Shown here: positions 15,001-27,200 of the stretch, one piece after another
Numbering within the stretch: position 1 is the stretch's first letter
How the letters are laid out: each line of letters starts with the position of its first letter
NCBI GenBank assembly: GCA_947396885.1
Contig: OX377205.1
Span: 67,738,969-67,802,968, forward strand
Source of the DNA: Heligmosomoides polygyrus polygyrus
Taxonomy: Eukaryota > Nematoda > Chromadorea > Rhabditida > Heligmosomidae
DNA length: 64,000 bases
Direction: 5' to 3'
Position numbers and translations under genes: made by a program
The notes under the pieces: model-generated
The model's database searches: none
Told to the model about the DNA's origin: nothing
What the model saw: the letters and a program-made list of their open reading frames with translations, nothing else

Positions 15001-18000
15001 CGGGAGGAACCACTGGTCCCTTCTCAACCGGCACTACCGTGAATCTGATGTGTACCTCTGGATACCCAACAGGTGGGCGAGCTGCTTCATACACATCCTT
15101 TTATTCTTCGTAAAGCGGTAACAATTGGACGATCGCATGACTTATGCTGCATTTCAGACGCGGTTATAATTAAATACATCAGCACAAGAAGTGAGTAACT
15201 GGACGTCAGTTTATCTGTAGACTCTAGCAACGTCACTGTTGATCAGAACTTCGTGCCAAAATAGTCTATTAGTCGGTTAGGAGACAACAAACGCCTTTTA
15301 GATGCATGGCGGAAATTACATTGCTTGCCTGATCTTGGTGTGTCACGGTATAATGGCCACCGCCTCTGTAAGCCAAGCCCTTACACGAGTTGAAAGGTTG
15401 GCAGTCTCCCTAACTGCATTCTTGGTGTATGGCTTTTGAATATAATATAGACTAATAATAAAGGTTCGTAAAACCTCACTCCCATCTCACGCAAAGGCAT
15501 GACATGGAGGGCCCAGAGAGATCTTTTTAGTTTCTCTATCTGAAAATTTCCAAGAGAAGTTATCAGTTAGAAAAACTGCCAACCTTTCAACTAATGTAGG
15601 GGTGGCACACAGAGGCGGTGGCCATTATACTGTGACACGTCGCGCAACTGACGATCTAGGCGACCCTCATTGTCACCCCGTTGCGTGTTGTCTAGCTCTA
15701 GCGTCCACCAGTTTCCGTCGCGCACAAAGTGGTCATGTAGCGCTTCCTCAGAACATTCTCGAACGGATATTCTTCTGATAATCATTCAGCTACGGCTTTC
15801 TCTTGAAAATGTCACCAAAAACATTACTTGACCAGCTCGACTAATTTTCAGTGTGTTTCCCTAAGCGGTGGTGTCCCTGAACGTAGGGGAAGCCCAAAAT
15901 TCAAGATACATATTAGAATGATCCTACCGCTTTTCCGTTTCTCATTCCAGCTTCAAACTTATTTTGTAAAAAAAATTAAGCACTGAGCTGAGGACTATTT
16001 CATTCTGGGCTTTAGTACATCTTTGGGCAAGTTGCTCGATCTCATACGTGGGCCCACCTCATGCAACTAGGGGCGAAAAACTCGCGGCACCCGTTCTCGA
16101 TTTCGTCCGTGTTGTTTTACTTATGTAAGAAGGAACTGAACCATGGGGCCCAAAAAAGAAAAAGCGCCTTCGATTAGCGCCTTTGGTATTAATCGCCTAT
16201 CACCGCATATGCAGATCCGATTGAGCTGGCGCAGTAGAGGTCGGGTGTCGATGGTCCGGCCATTTAGACGCTTTTGAAAGCGAGGCTGGCTTTCGAAAAT
16301 TCCACCAAACACGCAGCAGTGTCCTCCTTGAGAGCTTACCACGCTTGCCACTGGTTCCGTCACTTCGTTGGGTCCGGTCATTGGCTTCGTTCAGTTGCCG
16401 CAGAAGCGTGTGGGGGTCTTACCCAGATGAACCTCGAAATAGACGTAGTTTTCATCGCAGGTTGCAACTCAATGTGTTGTGACTACTATGGTTTCTATTA
16501 GTTTTCTGTATGCGACGCGACATACTTCAATCAATGGTGGAAGGGTGTCTGATGACCGAGTCATGGTGGTCTGAATTCTCCGCACGCCTCAATAACCTGG
16601 CACTACAGATGCACAATTGACAAGCTACCAACGTCACGCAACGAGGAATCAAGGAGATGATGTTCGGAATACCACGACTTGTGCAAGCGGAAGAAGTATG
16701 TATTGCGGTCATACTGGAGTTTTTCGCACTTACCATGTTTCTTTGTCTGACTAGTTCCCCCTCTCGGATAAAGACTGTCGCATACCAGTGTTATCAGTCT
16801 TTGAAGCTCATGTATTGCTCTACCACATTTTATGGTAAGGCTTTCAATTGAATGATTATATCAGACAATTTAATTTTCACGTTAGTCATGACAGAATCTG
16901 CAATTCACAACCTTATTGGATGGAAACGAGACATCGACGCAGCTACGGTGAAGACATGCGAAGTTGAAGTGAATAGTGTGGCTTCAGCAGTATTGTGCGA
17001 ATTTTTTCTTTTTCAAAAATTCAAGAAACGAACATAGGGGTGAGCCGCCACGCCGAGCTAGGACAATGAATTCAGAAGCACCGATGAACTAGTACTAGTC
17101 GAATTCACTAACAAACGCTCGCCGATTGTCGGACGAATTCGACGTGGTTGGAACATGAATTGTCCGCACCTACACGCTTTCGGCAATAAGTGCTGCTGAG
17201 AAGTACCCCACTAAGGGGAAGAAAAGCCCGCTCAGNNNNNNNNNNNNNNNNNNNNNNNNNNNNNNNNNNNNNNNNNNNNNNNNNNNNNNNNNNNNNNNNN
17301 NNNNNNNNNNNNNNNNNNNNNNNNNNNNNNNNNNNNNNNNNNNNNNNNNNNNNNNNNNNNNNNNNNNNNNNNNNNNNNNNNNNNNNNNNNNNNNNNNNNN
17401 NNNNNNNNNNNNNNNNNNNNNNNNNNNNNNNNNNNCATGTATTGCTCTACCACATTTTATGGTAAGGCTTTCAATTGAATGATTATATCAGACAATTTAA
17501 TTTTCACGTTAGTCATGACAGAATCTGCAATTCACAACCTTATTGGATGGAAACGAGACATCGACGCAGCTACGGTGAAGACATGCGAAGTTGAAGTGAA
17601 TAGTGTGGCTTCAGCAGTATTGTGCGAATTTTTTCTTTTTCAAAAATTCAAGAAACGAACATAGGGGTGAGCCGCCACGCCGAGCTAGGACAATGAATTC
17701 AGAAGCACCGATGAACTAGTACTAGTCGAATTCACTAACAAACGCTCGCAGATTGTCGGACGAATTCGACGTGGTTGGAACATGAATTGTCCGCACCTAC
17801 ACGCTTTCGGCAATAAGTGCTGCTGAGAAGTACCCCACTAAGGGGAAGAAAAGCCCGCTCAGCAATTCAATTGAAAGCCTTACCATAAAATGTGGTAGAG
17901 CAATACATGAGCTTCAAAGACTGATAACACTGGTATGCGACAGTCTTTATCCGAGAGGGGGAACTAGTCAGACAAAGAAACATGGTAAGTGCGAAAAACT

Positions 18001-21000
18001 CCAGTATGACCGCAATACATACTTCTTCCGCTTGCACAAGTCGTGGTATTCCGAACATCATCTCCTTGATTCCTCGTTGCGTGACGTTGGTAGCTTGTCA
18101 ATTGTGCATCTGTAGTGCCAGGTTATTGAGGCGTGCGGAGAATTCAGACCACCATGACTCGGTCATCAGACACCCTTCCACCATTGATTGAAGTCCAGGA
18201 GTAGCACTGCAGCTAGCTATCCAATACTGCTCCAGTACAAGTCTCTGGCTTACCAACTAGAGTGTTGGACTAGTATTATTTTCCTGATTGACATGTAAGA
18301 GGCCTAGTTGGTCCATGTAATTGTATTCCCCTGCATTTCACTTATGCCCGATTAGCAAAACGGCTCCAACCATTTTGATCAGATAGGATTCGTCTTGGAC
18401 TGAGCTAGTCCGAAAGTCCCGTAACGTAAGCAGGACCCGCGTGGCTACGCTGAATGTGGGTACGTTGACGGGCCGCTCGTGCGAGTTGGTTGTACTAAAG
18501 CGTAGAAGGGTTGATTTCTGTGCAGTGCAGGAGACGAGGTGGTCCTGCCCCAATTCAAGGGACATAGGACGAGGCTTTAAGGCCGTTCTATGTGGAACTC
18601 CTAAGACCACCAGTGGAGTTGGAGTCATCGTCTCCGAACGATTTTGTGACTCGATTGTAAGCGTCGAACGTTTTGACGATCGGTTGATGAAGATCGTTGT
18701 CGCCGCTAAGGAGCGACTCTATCACTTCTTCTCTGCGTATGCTCCTCAGACTGGCTGCTCCGATCAAGCCAAGGATGAGTTTTGGAACCTGCTTGATGAG
18801 AAGACAGCAGAGGTACCGTCGAAAGATGTCATCATTGTCGCTGGTGACCTTAATGGGCACGTAGGTGCTGCGAAGGACGAGTACAGCTCTCATGGTGGTT
18901 TCGGATACGGGTCTCGTAACCCCGATGGTGAGCGTATTCTTGAGTATGCGGAATCGCATAGCCTCACCATTGTGAACACCGTTTTCCGAAAACGCGACTC
19001 CCACCTCATCTCATATTATAGTGGGAGCTCCAAGTCTCAGATAGACTTTGTGCTTGTGAAGGATCGCGACCGGAGCCTTGTCACAGACGCGAAGGTCGTG
19101 CCGTATGAGACGGTCGCCCCACAGCACCGACCGCTGATCTGTACTTTGAAGATCGCCTCTCCGAGGCTGAAGCAGGTCGAGCGATGCGGTGCTGCAAGAA
19201 TCAAGTGGTGGCGAATGAAAGAGAAGGAAGCAGCTGTGATTTCTCGCGTGCGGTTACCGATAGTTACGACTGTCGATGAAACTTGGAAGAAAGCAACCGA
19301 CGCGATACGCCAAGCTGCAAGGTTGGAACTCGGCACTACGAAGCCTGGACGACGCAAAGTCGACAAGCAGGCATGGCTGTGGACAGACGATGTGAAAGCG
19401 AAGGTTCGAGAGAAGAAGTCGCTGTATCATGTGTTTCTCGGCGACAGAACAGCCGACAACTGGCAGGAGTATCAGAAGGCGAAGAAGGCTGCAAAGAAAG
19501 CCGTGGCTGTTGCGAAAGCCACTCATTATGGTGATGTCTACCGAAAGCTCGAATCGCGCGATGGTGAGCGGTATTGTACTGTATTGTAAGTTTGTTGGCA
19601 TCAATGATGAGAGCGGCCATCTTCTGACAGACCGCAAAAAGGCGCTGAAGCGATGGCGTGATTACTTTGAGGAAATTTCCACTATGGGATTTCCTCATCC
19701 GGCCATCCCTTCTGTGGCTTCTGTTCACGGTCCCGTTCACAAGATCACCGTGGAGGAAACAGAAGCGGCTCTGAAGAAGATGAAGCCCGGTAAGGCGACA
19801 GGGCCGGATGATCTGGCAGCCGATGTTTGGAAGTCGAAGCTCTGGTATCCTGCTGAGTGGTTGACAGAGTTCTTCAACCAGGTAATAAAGGAGAAGAAAG
19901 TACCGGAGTGTTGGCACAACAGTACGACGATTCCGATCTGGAAGAAGAAGGGCAGTCCTGCGGACTGCTTCAATTACCGTCCGATTCGCTTGCTTTCGCA
20001 TAGCATGAAGATCTTCGAGCGAATCCTCGATAGACGAATCCGTGAAATTGTCAAGCTTTCCGACAACCAGTGCGGCTTTGTGTCTGGTTGTGGGACCATT
20101 GATGCTATACACGCCGCCCGCCTCCTGGTGGAGAAGCATCGCGAGAGACAGAAGCCGGTGCATATCGCCTTTCTCGACTTGGAGAAGGCCTTCGACAGCG
20201 TACCGCGTGAGGTTATACGGTACGCCTTGCGACGACACAACGTACCTGAGGAACTTATAGAGTGGGTGCGGATGCTCTACTCTTGCCCAAAGAGTAGAGT
20301 GCAAGCTGCAGCTGGAACCTCAATGGAGTTTCCCATCTCTGTTGGGGTGCACCAGGGTTCTGCGCTTTCCCCACTCCTCTTTGTTGTCGTCATGGATGCC
20401 ATTACGCGAGATCTTCAGCAACCTGTTCCATGGACGCTGCTTTATGCTGATGACGTGATGCTCGCTTGCGAAGACAAAGACGATCTCGAGCGGCAGGTGC
20501 AAGCTTGGTGCGACCGTCTGGCGAGGTTCGGACTCAAATTGAACGTAAAGAAGACCGAGTACCTAACGACTGACGTGAACGAGTCCGGCTCCATTAAGAT
20601 TAACGGTACTGAACTTGCACGCACTTCGGTGTTTAAATACCTGGGATCAGCAATAGCGTCTGACGGCGGTCTGATGGTTGAAGTGAACTCACGCGTGAGT
20701 GCAGCTTGGTCCAAGTGGCGTTTGCTGACTGGCGTGCTCTGCGATAGGAAGATCCCAGAGCACCCGAAGTCGAAGATTTACAGAGCCGTCGTGCGGCCAG
20801 TAGCGATGTACGGCACTGAGTGTTGGCCTGCGACTAAGGAAGTTGAAACGCGCCTCAGCGTCATGGAGACGAAGATGCTGCGCTGGACGGCTGGAGTCAC
20901 CCGCATGGACCGCATTCGAAATGATGCTATTCGGCAGAAGTTCGGTGTCGCGCCGATAACTGACAAGATGCGCGAAGCTCGCTTGCGATGGTACGGTCAC

Positions 21001-21232
21001 GTTCTGCGTGGGAAAGAAGACAGCGTCCGCAAGATAGGCCTTGAGTTGGAAGTATCTGGAAAGCGGCCTAGAGGACGCCCGAAGCAGCGTTGGTCCGATA
21101 CGTTACACACGGACATGAAAGTAGCTGGAGTCCACCCTGATCAAGCCCAGGACCGGGAAAGGTGGCGTCATGACACCAGAAGAGCGGACCCCGCGACGAT
21201 GCGGGACAAACGCTGAAGAATAAGAATAAGAA

Positions 21233-21263
<31 letters not shown>

Positions 21264-24200
21264 AAGAAGAAGAAGAATTCGTCCTGGTCACCCTAGAACA
21301 GTGAGCAGAAGATCCTCACGATGGTAGCAGGGCTATTGTAGAACCAACCTTATGTTTTTAGCGTTTGCTGCCATTTCATCAGAATCGCAAGCTTCAACGC
21401 CACAGCAGTCCTGTTCCACTACGACCAAAAGCATGTCTTAATATTCACTGTCCATTGCCGTTGCTTAGAGTTGAAAACGAAAAGGTTCCAAAAATGAATT
21501 CTCGCGTTCTGAAGATGAAATCCGTTGGCCAGGCTGCTCACTAAACAATGGTTCTTTCAGGCTCATCAACGGCCTATTGCACAAACGGTCAATGGAGTCC
21601 CCCCACGCTGGGCACTTGCTCTGCGACTGGCATGGGAGGCATAGGAGGCATAGGAGGCATAGGAGGCTCAGGAGGTTTTCTCTTTGAATTATAATTTTTG
21701 TTTTTAGCTCTTCACACTACCATTATTTTATATGAACTATCCAGGCAGAGAACTATGTACGCAAGTTTTTTTTTAAGAAATAGGAACAGCCCTTGAAAAT
21801 GAATAATTTAAAAGGTTTTCAATTTGTAACACATCGTATGGTCGTAACGTCGTAACGTAACTGTTTGCTTTATGATGAAAAATAAAGTTAAACTGAAAAA
21901 ATGCCAACGAACTAGTTGGTACGTTTCACCACCTTCAGGCGAATCACCTTAATCACATTGTTATAACTACGCCTTCGCTCCCTATTTATAAGAAAAAGAG
22001 AAGAAAGAAATTATATAATAAAATTTGTTACTGTAACTTATAAAAACTTAACGACCAAATCGTTTTGTTTTATTCTTGTTTTTTGCATTAGTGAATGTTT
22101 ATATTCGTTTTCGTTGTTTATTTATTTACCTGTTTATTTAAATTTTATCCAGGGTTCATCTATCTATCTACATCTGCAACTATGTAGATAAGTTTATCCA
22201 CGGCTAACAATTAAGTATTATTTAGAAGCAGCGGAACATGCAGGCCGGCTGTTCCTTTCTATGTAATAGGCTAATCATTTATTGGACGGCTATTGTTGAA
22301 CGATAAGCCATTACAGGCTCACAGCCATCAAAACCTTTAGTTTTTTAGCCAAAAAAGACAAAAAGAGACAGTACGAAACCTACTCTATGTACATATCTCG
22401 ACATATCCCCCTATTGAAACACAATCCACCTTGCTATGAACTTTCGTCCTGACCTTTACGTTTGATACTACGTTGTCCAGACTAGAGAAGAATAGAGCTA
22501 ACAGCACTGATTAGCGACCCGCTCTCCAGATATGGGACTCGATAACTGGAACCAAATTGTGACAGCATGTGGAGATCGTGCATTTTGCTGGGAGTCACGA
22601 GCACACCTCTTATATCACAAAATCTCCGACTCGCGAGTGTTCGAGGACATTCCGGGTTCGCATGGCTTTTGGAAAGTTTCAAGATTGGGAATTTGTCTTT
22701 ATTGGAATACGCGAAGTATGCGAACGTAGATCGTGAGAAATGAGAGAAGTTGAGCAAAAACAAACATCGATACAGCCCATAGAGCTCAGATTTATGCAGC
22801 AGGGGCCTCTTGGTATCACATACTTACCAGCCAACGCAATTTCGATGGTGATGAAAACGTTTACATGAATTAAGGACTCACATGCAGCGCAATGACCACA
22901 CCTCTTGGAGCCACTCTGACATATTCGAGTGGCAGCTTCTTTGGGCCATTCAACTCAGGCACCACTGTGAGCATGACCTGTTCGAATGGCTCGCCACTTG
23001 GTATGTTCTAGCGGCTGCTATCTCGCACTTTTTCAGTCAACTGAGATGAATATTTTCTTTGACATTTGTTCAGGCTCGACGACTGCAACGTGCACAAACG
23101 GCCAGTGGTACCCGCCTTCTCTTGGTACTTGCAACTCCATCATCGGAGGAGGCTCAGGAGGCATCGGAGGCATCGGAGGCATCGGAGGCATTGGAGGTGA
23201 CCGGCATTAGCACGACTTTTAGACTCACCGTTAGTCTGTTTCAGCACTAGGCCTGAATGGTGGAAAAGTGAACAAGGACGGAAGTGTAGCTGCCTGGGAA
23301 ATACGAATATGCAACTACTCCACCAGAGTCATAAACAGAGCAGAGTTACGGTTGATTAAAGCTATAAAATATGGTTACTTCTAAGAGAAGCTAATTGCCT
23401 GTGCTTTTACAAAAATGCAAAAACACAGGAGGGGACTCGAACCCTCGAACTTGTACGAGTCCGTCAATCCACTACGCCTACTGCTCATAGGAACGACATA
23501 ATACCCGTGAGGGGCTACCGGACACCTTCTTCAGTCGGTTGGAAGTCTGCTCTCTGCAGGACTCGGGTCGAGAGACCTGCATTTTCGTATTTTGTAGAAA
23601 GAGGCGCTTCTGCCTATACCAGAGGTGCACATTTAACGGTTAACGATTTAACGAATTTAACGAATTAACGGCATTTTTCGTTAAAATCTGGCTTAACGAT
23701 TTAACGGAAATTTTTAGAAATTTAACGGAATTTTTGAAGGACTTTTTCTCAGTAGGTTTATCGCTTTTACCCTTAGTCCTCACTATTGTTGCAGGCCTCA
23801 TCTCCCGATTAGGCTTAAAAACCTCAACAACTATTGAAATCAGCAATAATAATTTTAGGTTTTTTAGCCATTTTCGTGTCTTTTATGGTGCATTTGAATT
23901 TTTGGAAATAATGCACTTTGGAACCAGAAAAAACTTCTTTGGAACCAGAAAAAAACTTCTTCGCCGAGCCTCCAGGCACGTCAACGAATCCAGAAAGATA
24001 GTGGTTTAACTTCTTCGTAAGATATGCCTATCCGCACTTAGCGCTGCTTATCCTAGTATATTCTGTTTGTTGCGATCAAAACTGTAGCGCCAGGCGGGAC
24101 TCGAACCCGCACCTTCTGCTTTCCAGGCAGCGATGCTAGGCTCTACACCACCGGCGCTATTTGACCGCACGTAATATCCGCGATATTCTCGAAGCACGTC

Positions 24201-27200
24201 AATCCTATCCGTGATATCGGGATGAGCCGGCCGCTGATTTCATTATGGAGCCGGTAAAGCTGAAGGCCTCATTAGTAACAATGTGACGGGTGAGTGCTGA
24301 TGCGCTTCGAGGATATCGCGTATGTTACCGCCGTTGGTGTAAAGAGTAGCATCGTTGCCATAAAAGCAGAAGCTGTGGGTTCTAGTCCGTCCTGGCGCAG
24401 CAGTTTTAGTCGCAACAAAACACCCTGCAACCGCATGTAGCCTCTAATTATCCGCTCTTGGCTTCAACAAATGTGTTAAAACATTATCCTGCAACACTTT
24501 TGCATACCAGGAACAGTCGAGAGGAAGAGAATGCTCTCGGTCTTGAACCTATTCTAAAAGATTTTAGAAAAACGCTAACAAAAAAATTGGAGAGCTACTT
24601 CTCCTAAACGATAACACGTTGAGGACGTGTCACATACTTTCGGCAGTGTGGGCCGTGTAACGCCATGTCGTGTCACGCTCGCGACGTTGCAAAAAAATGG
24701 GTTGGCCCCCGCAAAAGACATGCGAAAATCTTGCGTGGGACCTGTCCACATTCCACTGATAGGCTTTTAATTGTATTTCTATCAATTCTTCCTGCGCTTA
24801 ATGGGCTGGTGCCCGCCTCGAAATAGTATATGCTCGTAGAACACAGAACGGTTTCGCAAAGAACTAAGGATGAGGGAACTCCAGGTTGTGCCTGATCGCA
24901 CATTTTAAGATCCCTTGCCGGTGTGATGCGGGCGCTAGCCCACTAAGTACCCTTACCTTGAATGATAATTTGGTACCTGTTCTTATTCCACATCCTGTAG
25001 ACAATTTATTGCTGAAGTCTTGTTTGTGTTGCTGTCCACACTTTGATGATATTGAATTGTTTATTTTACATTGCAGTGTTACACTCCATTCCCTGAGTTT
25101 TAGCTATTGACCTGCTGGAGTTGGAACATAACGTTTTCCTTGATTTTTTTCACTTGAAAAAATAGTTTGCAGTGAATTCCACTTTTTAACAAAATTTAAC
25201 GATTTACTGGAAATTTAACGAAAATTTTCCGTTAAAATATTTCGTTAAAAATTTTAACGCATTGAACTTTGGGTGTACCTCTGGTCCAAGGACAGGTACG
25301 ACAAAGATCGTTATCCCAACAATTTTGTACGCGATCACATATGAGAAGTCTGTGTGTTAGAATAGAATACCTTCAGGCACAGTGCTGTTCTCACACTGTT
25401 AGTTTGAAGAGGCGATGAAATTTTGAGCCAGTTTGGATTTGGGACGCAATCATTAGTGCCGCTCATCGACCCAGCCACCACGAAATATTTCTTTTGGATC
25501 AGGCGATGGAACATTTAACGCGGCTTTATAGGCACGTGCCCTACATTGATAGCGCCACCTGGAGGTACGATTACGATGTCAAACGGTCTGATGGGAACGC
25601 CCGCAACTACAGGAACCATTGCTACACTCTACTGTCCCAGCGGCGTTCAAGGTGCGCTGTTGTTTGAGAGTGGAATTATGTGGCCGCTTCGCTGCTAGGC
25701 CTATCTACTTTCTTCTCTCCTATTGTAGTCGCTAAGGCTCACTCACTAGGTGATAGATACAGAATTTCTCCACTGTATCTTCTCAACTACTTGTGCTGCA
25801 AGTCGATGTTTTCTAATTTTTTTATTTCCTGTTTGACAGTTGCTTGAAACGGCTTAGCGTCCTATTTTCTACAGAGCCCTACCTATTTTTAAAGTATGCT
25901 TTAGGGTCAACAAGTGTTCTCTGCTCCAATGGTATGTGGACGCCTCCCACATTAGGCACTTGCCTCGGTAATACAGGCATCGGTGGCAGCGGAAGTGAGT
26001 TTTTAGTGTGCACTCGCCTAGAGGAGAAATCTTCGCTCTTCACACCACAGGGCTTCAAAAGTACTTCAATAAGAGCTAGACCTTCAACCCATGCAGCTTC
26101 AAATAACAACATTAGAAAAGAATGAAAAATAGCTCCTGCCTGAAAAAAGCGTTAGCAGAAAACTACATTTTGATATAAGTACTAAAAAATATAGAAGTCT
26201 AATAGCAGCTGCTCGACAATTTACTGAAAACTTTTCTTCAGAGTGTCTGCTTCCTGGTTTTTAGGTGAAGGGAGTTCCTAGCACGTTCTATATTATTCTT
26301 ACCTTACTGCCGTCATCATTTAGTTCGTTGCTGTCATTCAAAGGTGATGACGCTCACTAGACACCAGATTTGCTTCTAGTTGTAGGGGCAGATTCGCGCA
26401 ATGACGAAGTCGCCCTTGGTGGAGATCTCAGTTCCCTTCTCCACTCGTTCTGCTTCATATTTTCGATGTTACCGTAGCCACTTGGCCTGCATCACGTGCT
26501 GTGCCAGGCCACGGAGACGAGACAGGCTTCTCGTGTCAGAAAAACGAAGTCCGACTTCAAGCGCTCGTCGGTTCTGACCATGACGGCTCCAACGATGAGC
26601 AGCATGTCGCGTGGGGTGTTAGTATGCTTGAATCACATCTCAACCAGGTCCTCAGCTCCCAGAGAACTGTCCCATAGAGTATATTGTCTCACCGTTAGAT
26701 TCCCTGGATTTGGAGCGCTGGTATTTCCCCTCTCCATCCCATCAGCCCATCAGCCCATCAGCTTTCCCCCTCCCATCCTAGCTGTCTTTTACACGCTGCA
26801 CTTCAGCGCCACCATTCAGTCACGTCTTCTTGGAAAGTGTTTAGGAAAGTTAACATCACCATTGCAGCTACCTGCCAGCAGGTTATGACGACGCCTTCTG
26901 GAGCAACGTTAACGTATTCAAACTTTGGAATTATGCCACCGTTTCCTTCCGGAACCACCGTCACGGCAAGATGTATCAGCGGAGCTCTCATAACAGGTTT
27001 ATTCACATTTTCTTCAGCAACACTACTTTCCTTCCACTGACTGTGTTTAGGTGCGAGTACAGCAACGTGCATTAACGGTCAATGGCAACCCTACACTCTG
27101 GGTACTTGCGGAGGGTCCGGCAGTATAGGAGGTGTAGGAGGCATAGGAGGTATAGGAGGTATAGGAGGTGAGGATCAGACTATATTTATCGTTCTTATTC

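Larger units (their letters stand above)
18398..21280 (+). mobile_element. RTE-type LINE (family A), near-complete domains with one internal break
   Basis: Non-LTR retrotransposon with endonuclease then reverse transcriptase on +. The 3' end runs into an AAGAAT/AAG repeat at 21222-21277, as is usual for RTE elements, which lack a poly(A) tail. The 5' limit is where it ceases to align with the decayed sister copy at 43330-44900. It lies in the intron between exons 13 and 14 in the same orientation as the sushi gene. Confidence 0.85.
24069..24417. repeat. Foldback element whose arms are tRNA-Gly-like
   Basis: 24069-24205 is an imperfect reverse complement of 24280-24417 (ends GTTGCGATCAAAACTG and CAGTTTTAGTCGCAAC). 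Each arm contains a tRNA-like sequence facing inward-to-outward, then a GATATCCTCGAAGC-like block. It is nested in the hAT-like element. Confidence 0.65.
23618..25285. mobile_element. hAT-like non-autonomous element with TTTAACG subterminal arrays
   Basis: Ends read ACCAGAGGTGCAC (left) and the complement of GTACCTCTGGT (right), a CAGAGGTG-type end like hAT transposons. Inside both ends are clusters of TTTAACG/TTAACG motifs in both orientations (23636-23730 and 25193-25260), like transposase-binding subterminal repeats. No transposase ORF is visible and an 8-base target duplication is not clear, so the class is tentative. A tRNA-like foldback is nested at 24069-24417. Confidence 0.5.

Noticed and set aside
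17190..17465. ORFs spanning the N run
   Set aside because: They consist of undetermined residues and have no meaning.
22893..22900. ATGCAG as acceptor of exon 15
   Set aside because: Using it gives a stop within two codons after joining exon 14; the ATTAAG acceptor keeps the frame and yields LTC as in exon 13.
24086..24157. Functional tRNA-Ser(GGA)
   Set aside because: The anticodon would be Ser, but it lacks the long variable arm of tRNA-Ser, has lost the D-loop GG, and is part of a palindromic repeat.
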